A DNA stretch of 20,673 bases, from positions 1 to 20,673 of the forward strand of contig JBJECY010000012.1 of assembly GCA_051871515.1 (NCBI GenBank), in the 5' to 3' direction. A program made the position numbers and the translations under genes. Source of the stretch: SFTJ01 sp051871515 (GTDB lineage Bacteria; Bacteroidota; Bacteroidia; Bacteroidales; Muribaculaceae). The notes under the pieces are model-generated. The model searched no databases and was not told where the DNA came from. It saw nothing but the letters and a program-made list of their open reading frames with translations. Position 1 is the stretch's first letter; every line of letters starts with the position of its first letter. This document shows, piece by piece, positions 14,874-20,673 of the stretch.

Positions 14874-15542
14874 ATGGCTATGAAATACTGGGTAAATATC
14901 AACGGAACACAATATGGGCCAATCTCACGCGAAGAACTGGCCAACATGACTTTTGCCCCTGAGGAGACCTACATCTGGCACCAAGGGCTCGACGACTGGC
15001 AACGCATTGACCAAATCGACGAGTTTAGCGACCTGCTCGCCAAAATGCCAAAGCCCGAACCAGAACCAGAACCAGAACCAACTCCTGAACCAGAGCCGCA
15101 GCTGGAACCAACTCCAGAGCCTGAACCAACACCAAAACCGGAGCCCCAGCCGGAACCGGAACCAGCCCCAGAGCCAGAGCCGACTCCAGAGCCGGAACCG
15201 CATTATAATATGCCGCCTGCTTTGCCCACGCCACCGCCGTTGGGCTATCAAGAGCCAAGGCAGCCCTACTATGCCATGCCACCGGTGCAGCCACAGCGCC
15301 CCGAACAGCAGGAGGAAGCATCAACCTATATGATATGGTCAATAGTGGTGACATTGCTCTGCTGCCAGCTCACAGGAATAATAGCGATAGTCTATTCAGC
15401 CCTCACCTCGTCGGCAAACTCGCGCGGCGACGCTGCACAAGCAAGCAAATACAGCGACTTGGCACAAATATGGGTGATGGTTTCAATAGCATTAGGCCTC
15501 ATAGTGATGCCATTTTCAATATTATCATTGTTCATACGATGA
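14874..15542 (+). CDS. GYF_2 (DUF4339) - proline-rich - CD225/dispanin membrane protein
   Basis: 222 residues in three parts. Residues 4-56 form a GYF_2/DUF4339 domain (YWVNINGTQYGPISREEL, then TYIWHQGLDDWQ), a fold that in related proteins binds proline-rich partners. Residues 59-109 are a Pro-Glu repeat and 110-148 a Pro-rich linker. Residues 150-222 are a CD225/dispanin-type unit with two membrane segments (about 153-176 and 199-220) separated by the conserved polar loop SSANSRGDAAQASKYSDLA. The N-terminus probably lies in the cytoplasm. Bacterial members have no established role. The stop codon overlaps the start of the DUF2752 gene (ATGA), so the two are translationally coupled and likely work together. 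The alternative start at 14880 (MKYWV) is equally possible. Confidence 0.87.
   Translation: MAMKYWVNINGTQYGPISREELANMTFAPEETYIWHQGLDDWQRIDQIDEFSDLLAKMPKPEPEPEPEPTPEPEPQLEPTPEPEPTPKPEPQPEPEPAPEPEPTPEPEPHYNMPPALPTPPPLGYQEPRQPYYAMPPVQPQRPEQQEEASTYMIWSIVVTLLCCQLTGIIAIVYSALTSSANSRGDAAQASKYSDLAQIWVMVSIALGLIVMPFSILSLFIR
15048..15200 (+). repeat. Pro-Glu coding hexanucleotide repeat
   Basis: Imperfect tandem copies of CCAGAA/CCGGAG-type hexamers coding for (Pro-Glu)n with Thr, Ala, Gln, Lys interruptions. The unit is a multiple of three, so length change would keep the frame. It forms the extended linker between the GYF_2 domain and the membrane part. Confidence 0.85.
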
Positions 15543-15919
15543 AGCTTAGTAGAGCCACATTGTGGATTGTCATCGGCATCGGGCTGGCACTCTTTGTGAC
15601 TGTCTATCTCGTTTTTGACCCATCCAACTCGCAGTTCTTCCCTAAATGTCCATTCCACATGCTCACCGGGCTAAAGTGCCCCGGCTGTGGCTCGCAACGC
15701 ACCATACACGCACTGCTCAACCTGCAAATAGCCCAAGCATGGCATCACAACGCGCTATTGGTGGCATCATTGCCCCTGATAGCGTTGCTCGCCGTTGCCG
15801 ATATCCTCAACAAGCGCATGCCGCAACTGCATCGTGCGCTTTTCAATCCCTTTGTGTCATGGACAATCCTCGCCATAGTGCTGCTGTGGTGGATTCTGCG
15901 CAACATTTTCAACTGGTGA
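15539..15919 (+). CDS. DUF2752 membrane protein
   Basis: 126 residues from the ATG at 15539, which overlaps the TGA of the preceding gene as ATGA; the open frame extends further upstream inside that gene but without family resemblance. Three hydrophobic segments (about 7-25, 72-90, 107-121) and the DUF2752 signature CPFHMLTGLKCPGCGSQR (37-54), with Cys37, Cys47, Cys50 and following RTIHALL, plus AWHHNALL around 68-74. The cysteine cluster suggests metal binding or a disulfide, which is inference. Family function is unknown. Overlap with the CD225/dispanin gene implies coupled expression and a shared role at the inner membrane. No clear terminator follows, only a weak CCCTC/GAGGG element near 15943-15956. 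Confidence 0.85.
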   Translation: MKLSRATLWIVIGIGLALFVTVYLVFDPSNSQFFPKCPFHMLTGLKCPGCGSQRTIHALLNLQIAQAWHHNALLVASLPLIALLAVADILNKRMPQLHRALFNPFVSWTILAIVLLWWILRNIFNW

Positions 15920-16089
15920 GCAACACCACAATTCACCTCTCGGCCCTCTGAGGGGCTAATGGCGTGTGCCCTGATGTTGTCACCCATAACCTCGCCAAAG
16001 AAATCACCCGCCAAAGGCGCTCATGGCAGATGGCACATGGCTTTGCTTGATGAATTTGCTTGATAAGTATTCAAAAAGGCAGCAACAGA

Positions 16090-16120
16090 TTGAATTTATG
16101 GGAAATATTTGCTAATTTCG
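16090..16120 (+). promoter_or_regulatory. Promoter of the dus gene
   Basis: TTG (16090-16092), a 20-base gap, then TAATTTCG (16113-16120), one mismatch from TAnnTTTG. The start would be near 16127, about 63 bases before the ATG at 16190. This also argues against a longer dus reading frame starting at 16109. Confidence 0.5.
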
Positions 16121-16189
16121 CAGCTTGGAAAAGAAAAGCACCGACAACAACGGTGCCAAGAAACGCTTTTAACAGAGATTCACCAAGCT

Positions 16190-17179
16190 ATGAAGATAGG
16201 AGATATTGACTTGGGCAATCGCCCGGTGATGCTGGCGCCGATGGAAGACGTCACCGACCCCTCGTTCAGGCTAATCTGCCGCGAACAAGGAGCCGACATG
16301 GTGTACACCGAGTTTGTGTCGGCCGATGCTCTTATCCGTAACGTGAACAGCACCACGCGCAAGCTGTGCATACAAGATGGCGAACGCCCGGCAGCAATAC
16401 AAATCTACGGCCGCGACGTTGACTCGATGGTTGAAGCGGCTCGCATTGCCGAGGAAGCTCACCCCGATTTGCTCGACATCAACTTTGGCTGCCCCGTGAA
16501 GAAGGTGGCAAACAAAGGCGCCGGCTCGGGCATGCTGCGCAACGTGCCGTTGATGCTCGAAATCACCCGGGCGGTGGTCAATGCTGTGAAGTTGCCTGTG
16601 ACAGTGAAAACCCGGTTGGGCTGGGACTGCGACCATCTTATCATCACCTCTCTTGCCGAGCAGCTGCAAGACTGCGGCATCAAGGCACTCACCATTCACG
16701 GGCGCACACGTTCACAGATGTACACCGGCGAGGCCGATTGGACGCTGATTGGCGAGGTGAAAAACAACCCGCGCATCACCATTCCCATCATTGGCAACGG
16801 CGACATCACCACCCCGCAAAAGCTAAAATTGTACTACGACCGATATGGCGTTGACGGCGTGATGGTGGGCCGCGCATCAATAGGCTGCCCCTGGATTTTC
16901 CACGAGATGAAACATTATCTTGAACACGGTGAACCCATTGAGCCACTGAGCAATGCCTATAAAATGGCGCTGCTGCGTAGGCAAATCAACGAGAGCATTG
17001 CCAACATCGACGAGTACCGCGGCATTTTGCACATACGTCGTCACTTGGCAGCCACGCCGCTCTTTAAGGGAATACCCAACTTCCGCGACACCCGAGTGGC
17101 AATGCTGCAAGCCAACACCTTCAGCCAACTCAACGAGATACTTAATCATATAGAAAACAACATATTAACCTCTTTGTGA
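16190..17179 (+). CDS. dusB: tRNA-dihydrouridine synthase, DusB type
   Basis: 329 residues from the ATG at 16190; an upstream in-frame ATG at 16109 precedes the probable transcription start and adds residues unlike the family. The FMN-binding TIM barrel is clear: LAPMEDVTDPSFR (15-27), IQIYGRD (70-76), DINFGCPVKKV with catalytic Cys101, VTVKTRLGWD, LTIHGRTRSQMYTGEADW with the FMN-contacting His, IPIIGNGDI, and GVMVGRASIGCPWIF near the end of the barrel, followed by a helical C-terminal domain. It reduces specific uridines in the D-loop of tRNA using NADPH and FMN. DusB is the usual type in Bacteroidetes; position specificity is inferred. The next gene starts 31 bases later on the same strand and is probably co-transcribed. 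Confidence 0.93.
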   Translation: MKIGDIDLGNRPVMLAPMEDVTDPSFRLICREQGADMVYTEFVSADALIRNVNSTTRKLCIQDGERPAAIQIYGRDVDSMVEAARIAEEAHPDLLDINFGCPVKKVANKGAGSGMLRNVPLMLEITRAVVNAVKLPVTVKTRLGWDCDHLIITSLAEQLQDCGIKALTIHGRTRSQMYTGEADWTLIGEVKNNPRITIPIIGNGDITTPQKLKLYYDRYGVDGVMVGRASIGCPWIFHEMKHYLEHGEPIEPLSNAYKMALLRRQINESIANIDEYRGILHIRRHLAATPLFKGIPNFRDTRVAMLQANTFSQLNEILNHIENNILTSL

Positions 17180-17210
17180 ACCTACCCCACAAAAAAGCAA
17201 AAGTGACATT

Positions 17211-17924
17211 ATGAAACGTATATTTTTAGCAACAGTCATAGCGTTAGCCACATGCACAGTTGCATTTGCCCAAACACAACGCTACGAGAAGAACCTGGGT
17301 CAATACAACAGCATCAGAGTGCTCAACCATCTCACCGTTGACATAGTATGCAACCCCGACTCGGCAGGCAAAGCAGTGTTTTTTGCCACCGACAAGGCTG
17401 TGCCACGCATCATCTTCAGCAACAATTCAAAAGGCAAACTCACCATACAAACCGACAACACCGTTGACGAGATTCAACTGCCCAAAGTGAAAGTGTTTGT
17501 GGGCGAACTGGCACAGGTTGAGAATGCTGCCGACAGCACAGTGACCGTAAATGTTAACCATCACAAAGTGAACCAGTTTAAGGCTAAAACATCGGGCAAT
17601 GGCAAACTTGTGGTGAACGACGTTGAGGCAGTGGATGCCGAGGCATCAATCAGCACCGGCCACGGCCGAATCTACATCAACGGCAATTGCCAAGAACTGA
17701 ACATCAGCAACGTGGGCACCGGCGAAGTACACGCCTACGACATGCAAGCCACCAACGTGAAATGCCGCATTGTCGGCACCGGACAGATATCATGCCGCGT
17801 TAACGGCGGAACTCTGAACCTGCGCGGCTCGGGCACCGGCAAGCTCTATTACAAGGGCAACCCAAGCGACGTATCGGTGAAAAAACTCGGCTCTCTCAAA
17901 GCCATCAAAGTTGACGAAGACTAA
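17211..17924 (+). CDS. Secreted head-GIN-domain (DUF2807) protein
   Basis: 237 residues with a Sec signal peptide (MKRIFLATVIALATCTVAFA, cleaved before QTQ). The mature part is a DUF2807/head-GIN domain: it starts with YNSIRVLNHLTVDIVCN, then LTIQTD, and continues as a beta-helix-like series with repeated SGNGKL, STGHGRI, GTGEVHA, GTGQIS and GSGTGKL turns. The family is called putative auto-transporter adhesin, but its role is not established; the protein is likely periplasmic or surface-exposed. It lies 31 bases after dus without an obvious promoter of its own and ends in a strong terminator 40 bases downstream. Confidence 0.88.
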   Translation: MKRIFLATVIALATCTVAFAQTQRYEKNLGQYNSIRVLNHLTVDIVCNPDSAGKAVFFATDKAVPRIIFSNNSKGKLTIQTDNTVDEIQLPKVKVFVGELAQVENAADSTVTVNVNHHKVNQFKAKTSGNGKLVVNDVEAVDAEASISTGHGRIYINGNCQELNISNVGTGEVHAYDMQATNVKCRIVGTGQISCRVNGGTLNLRGSGTGKLYYKGNPSDVSVKKLGSLKAIKVDED

Positions 17925-17964
17925 ACGTCATTTCACCCCATCACATATCAAATAAAGAAATCTC

Positions 17965-17988
17965 GGGCGTATTCCATACGCCCTTTTT
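17965..17988 (+). terminator. Rho-independent terminator with REP-like stem
   Basis: Perfect 8-bp stem GGGCGTAT / ATACGCCC, loop TCC, followed by TTTTT. It terminates the dus/head-GIN unit. The stem is identical to that of the REP array 7.7 kb away but lacks the CTAC tetranucleotide, which is replaced by the T-run. Confidence 0.9.
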
Positions 17989-18197
17989 ATTGTCATCACT
18001 TTTCATGCGCAATCAGCCAATTCAGCGAGAGATAGCTCGGAGCATATTAAATGCGCCAACAATCTGCCAAAGGCACCGCCCAGTGGTGTTGGATAGTGCC
18101 CCACCATGCTTAGCCGAGGGTGATGCAACGCGAAACCTGCGTCTGCAATACTCTCCCTCCGAAATCATGCCACAATGATTTCTCCTCTCAACAAAGC
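17989..18197. other. Isolated spacer between two convergent terminators
   Basis: About 210 bases enclosed by the head-GIN terminator on the left and the GH109 terminator on the right. No gene is supported: short frames of 62-66 codons on both strands have no signal peptide, domain or promoter. GC content is moderate rather than AT-rich, unlike most intergenic DNA here, and only weak pairing (CGAGGG with CCCTCCG) is seen. Could be a remnant of an inserted element. Confidence 0.45.
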
Positions 18198-18234
18198 AGC
18201 ACAGGCTGCGTGAAAACATCACGCAGCCTGTGCT
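18198..18234 (-). terminator. Long hairpin terminator after the GH109-type gene
   Basis: Perfect 15-bp stem AGCACAGGCTGCGTG / CACGCAGCCTGTGCT with a 7-base loop, 22 bases past the stop codon of the minus-strand gene. The minus strand continues GCTTTGTTG, a weak T-rich tail. The symmetric stem could also stop transcription from the other side. Confidence 0.75.
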
Positions 18235-18256
18235 AATATTGTAAGGTTATCAAAGA

Positions 18257-19798
18257 TTATTTCTTAGACTTCTTTGCCTTTTTATTCTTTTGCTTTTCTA
18301 CATCAGCTTTAAGCTTGGCAGTGGCTTCCTTAGCAGCCTTTTCAGCCTCAGCCTCTTGCTCGGCAGTGGCAAATGCATGAGTGTAGCCATCAACATCTTC
18401 CCAGTGACCACGAGTGAAATCGGGGAACTCAACAGGAGCGCAACCGTTGTCCATTGAGAGTGCGCCAAGTTCGGCGAGGCAGCACCATTCGGCAAGGTCA
18501 TACACGTCTATGTCAAGAGGGAGTCCGTTTTGCAAGCAATAAACCAAACGGCAGTCCATGATGAAGTCCATACCACCGTGGCCGCCTACTTCCTTAGCCA
18601 TTTCGCCATATTTCTTAAGGATTGGGTGCTCATATTTTTCCTCGAGGGCTTTTTTCTCGGCTTTAGGCAAGAAGCTGTGGCCCGAGATGTTGTCAGCCTT
18701 AGGCTTAACACCCGAGTTCTCGAGTTGTTTGCCGTCAACTGCATAGCCTTCAATTGGATATTTGTTAGCAAAGCCCTTAGTACCGGTGAGTTGATACAAA
18801 CGGTTGTAAGGTTGAGGGGTCATGGTGTTGTGTTGAATCTCAATCACTTTGCCCTTGATGGTGCGAATGAGAGTGGTGGTGTGGTCGCCATTGCGGAAGT
18901 TGTCGCAACGCTCGCCGGTGCGTTTTTCAACCAGTTCCTTGCCGTGAACCGACTTGGTGTCCATAGCCACCAGAGTGGTCATGCGGTCGCCGCGGTGAAT
19001 GTTAAGAGCTTGAGCCACCGGGCCAAGGCCGTGAGTTGCATACACGTCGCCACGGTTTTGCATGTTATAGCGCAAGCGCCATCCCAACTTATCGTTTTTG
19101 CCGTTTTTCCAATATGCATCCCAGAATGGGCTAAGGTCGTGGATATAAGCGCCTTGTGCACGAATCACCTCACCAAACACGCCATGTTGAGCCATGTTGA
19201 GAGCGGTCATTTCAAACCAGTCGTAGCAGCAGTTTTCAAGAATCATGCAGTGCAGACGGTTTTTCTCGCACAGGTTGATAAGTTCCCAGCATTGGTCGAG
19301 GTTCATAACTGAAGGCACCTCAATGGCAACGTGCTTGCCGTTTTCGAGGGCGCATTTAGCAATTGGGAAGTGATGGTCCCAGTCGGCACAGATGTATATC
19401 AGGTCAATGTCGGGGCGCTTGCACATCTCCACGTAACCATATTCGCCGCTATAAATTGCTGCTTCAGGCAGACCCTGATTGGTGAGATACTTTTGGCAAG
19501 CCTCGGCGCGTTCTTTCTCGTAGTCGCAAAGAGCCACAGTGTGAGTGCCGGGAATGTAAGAGAAGCGCGACACGGCGTCAGGGCCACGCATACCCAAGCC
19601 TGCAAAGCCCACGTGAACCACAGGCAGCTTAGGGGTAACAAGGTTTACAACATCTTTCTGACCGGCAGGACGAGAAGGCACATCAGTAACGATGGTGTTG
19701 CCGCGCCAGTGCCAACCTGTGATGTTCGACAGAGATTGAGCCTGCATGCTAACAAGGCACACAACAGCCGCAATTAGTGTTAAAGCTACTTTTTTCAT
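18257..19798 (-). CDS. Gfo/Idh/MocA-family protein, GH109 type (alpha-N-acetylgalactosaminidase-like)
   Basis: 513 residues with a Sec signal peptide (MKKVALTLIAAVVCLVSMQA), so a periplasmic member of the NAD-dependent oxidoreductase fold. The Rossmann motif is VGFAGLGMRGPDAV (Gly67-Gly72), followed by YIPGTHTVALCDYE, IDLIYICADWDHH, GKHVAIEVPSVM, HCMILENCCYDWFEM and GAYIHDLSPFWDAYW. This set of motifs is characteristic of glycoside hydrolase family 109, which uses tightly bound NAD in a redox mechanism to cleave terminal alpha-GalNAc. It lies 11 bases after a sialidase gene, fitting mucin or blood-group glycan breakdown. The last 35 or so residues form an unusual Ala/Glu/Lys-rich tail ending in KKAKKSKK. 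Assignment to GH109 rests on motif recall; an unrelated periplasmic sugar oxidoreductase is the alternative. Confidence 0.87.
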   Translation of the reverse strand: MKKVALTLIAAVVCLVSMQAQSLSNITGWHWRGNTIVTDVPSRPAGQKDVVNLVTPKLPVVHVGFAGLGMRGPDAVSRFSYIPGTHTVALCDYEKERAEACQKYLTNQGLPEAAIYSGEYGYVEMCKRPDIDLIYICADWDHHFPIAKCALENGKHVAIEVPSVMNLDQCWELINLCEKNRLHCMILENCCYDWFEMTALNMAQHGVFGEVIRAQGAYIHDLSPFWDAYWKNGKNDKLGWRLRYNMQNRGDVYATHGLGPVAQALNIHRGDRMTTLVAMDTKSVHGKELVEKRTGERCDNFRNGDHTTTLIRTIKGKVIEIQHNTMTPQPYNRLYQLTGTKGFANKYPIEGYAVDGKQLENSGVKPKADNISGHSFLPKAEKKALEEKYEHPILKKYGEMAKEVGGHGGMDFIMDCRLVYCLQNGLPLDIDVYDLAEWCCLAELGALSMDNGCAPVEFPDFTRGHWEDVDGYTHAFATAEQEAEAEKAAKEATAKLKADVEKQKNKKAKKSKK

Positions 19799-19809
19799 GA
19801 GTTTTTAAG

Positions 19810-20673
19810 TTATTTAATTTGAATATTAGGTTTTATACTCTCGTTCTTAGTGATTGCCTCGGTTGGTTCAAGCCTGTAGAACACCAGCTTGTAGCCTCGC
19901 GGAGTGTCGCTCTCAACCAAGCATCCCAAAGCGCCATCGGCCATCTGTGTGATTGACGAATAGCCCGACCCTGTGGGCACAATGCTTTGCCGCAATGGCC
20001 AAGTGAGACCGTCGTTATAGCTTGCTATCAGGCTCACGTTGCAGCGGTCGGTAGCGCAGAAAGGCAGCGTGTGCAGCAGCACCGGCTTTTTGCCCGGGCG
20101 GGTGTAGCTAATCACGTCGCCATTGCAAGCAGGCTCAACAAGCTGCACATGAGGCACCGGGGCGCTCCAAGTGACACCGCCGTCGCTCGAATAAGAGAAC
20201 TTGCGGTGATAGCCCGAATTGCGCACGCGTATGCTCATCATCAGGCGGCCGTCAGAAAGCTCCACAATCTTAGCCTCGTCGCCGTTGGTGTCGGCAGCGT
20301 TGAGCGATGTGTGCCATGTGTCGCCGCCATCGTCGCTATAACAGGCATAGCATGAGAGCGGTCCATAGGTGTATTTAGGGTCATTGCGCACTTGTATCAC
20401 AAACATTAAGCGGCCTGTGCTCAATTGCACGGCATGCCCCGAACCGGCAAACGAAGTTATCCAACCGCTCTTGCCCTCATAGAGTTGAGGATTGATGTCA
20501 ACGGGACGGCTCCAGGTGCGGCCGTCATCGGTGCTTTTCGACACCATGATGTGTCCGTTATTATCGGGTGTTGACTGCCACAATCCGTTGCCGTGGGTGA
20601 AGATGCACAGCACCGTGCCACGCACGCGGTCGTTGACCAATGCCGGGTCGCCCGAACCAATGTCAGTGCCCTC
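19810..20673 (-). CDS. Sialidase (GH33-type), 3' part
   Basis: 287 codons, open at the right edge; the frame continues to the last base (EGTDIGSGDPALVNDR), so a start inside the window should not be assumed. Four Asp boxes are visible: SKSTDDGRTW, CYSDDGGDTW, SYSSDGGVTW and ASYNDGLTW, the beta-propeller marks of sialidases. GSGYSSITQM near the C-terminus fits the region carrying the catalytic Tyr, and CNGDVISYTR may hold one of the triad arginines. The RIP/FRIP motif, the signal peptide and the first triad Arg would lie outside the window. It would release terminal sialic acid from host glycans in the periplasm or at the surface. It is followed 11 bases later by the GH109-type gene, hence one operon. 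Confidence 0.9.
   Translation of the reverse strand, partial: EGTDIGSGDPALVNDRVRGTVLCIFTHGNGLWQSTPDNNGHIMVSKSTDDGRTWSRPVDINPQLYEGKSGWITSFAGSGHAVQLSTGRLMFVIQVRNDPKYTYGPLSCYACYSDDGGDTWHTSLNAADTNGDEAKIVELSDGRLMMSIRVRNSGYHRKFSYSSDGGVTWSAPVPHVQLVEPACNGDVISYTRPGKKPVLLHTLPFCATDRCNVSLIASYNDGLTWPLRQSIVPTGSGYSSITQMADGALGCLVESDTPRGYKLVFYRLEPTEAITKNESIKPNIQIK

Noticed and set aside
18022..18222. 66-codon minus-strand frame
   Set aside because: It starts inside the terminator hairpin of the GH109-type gene and lacks a promoter or domain.

Overview
The window looks like a chromosomal segment of a gut Bacteroidales bacterium, possibly Muribaculaceae or a relative. The support is a SusC/SusD outer-membrane pair, many promoters of the Bacteroidetes form (TTTG or TTG, about 19-22 bases, then TAnnTTTG), a head-GIN-domain secreted protein, a GH109-type Gfo/Idh/MocA protein and a sialidase. 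The family-level assignment is inference; no rRNA or tRNA gene was seen.

Layout. (1) Bases 1-472: 5' part of a secreted protein gene of unknown function on the minus strand. (2) 543-6179: a self-contained minus-strand susC-susD transcription unit with its own promoter and a strong terminator directly after susD. (3) 6314-7345: a divergent PnuC-type vitamin transporter with a long leader. (4) 7381-10218: an accessory island. It holds an AAA_14/DUF4143 ATPase gene bracketed by an 18-base repeat (three copies upstream at a 23-base period, one downstream), followed by a gene-free 1.1-kb array of 17 REP-like palindromes carrying the GTAG/CTAC tetranucleotide typical of targets of REP-associated tyrosine transposases. 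(5) 10237-14796: minus-strand housekeeping and envelope genes: an atypical ROK-family protein, a polysaccharide flippase, and thyA-folA. (6) 14780-17988: plus-strand genes: a GYF_2/proline-rich/CD225 (dispanin) protein translationally coupled to a DUF2752 membrane protein, then a DusB-type tRNA dihydrouridine synthase and a head-GIN-domain protein. (7) 18198-20673: a minus-strand pair, a sialidase (cut by the window edge) followed 11 bases later by a GH109-type protein. The pair is consistent with trimming host mucin O-glycans.

How the genes fit together: susC/susD provides uptake of a glycan or similar nutrient (substrate unknown); sialidase plus GH109 would remove sialic acid and alpha-GalNAc from mucin glycans; thyA and folA are the usual thymidylate/folate pair. 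The most unusual parts are the REP array with its reused spacer families, the repeat-bracketed ATPase gene, the dispanin/DUF2752 pair, and a dihydrofolate reductase in which the nearly invariant active-site tryptophan is replaced by cysteine.
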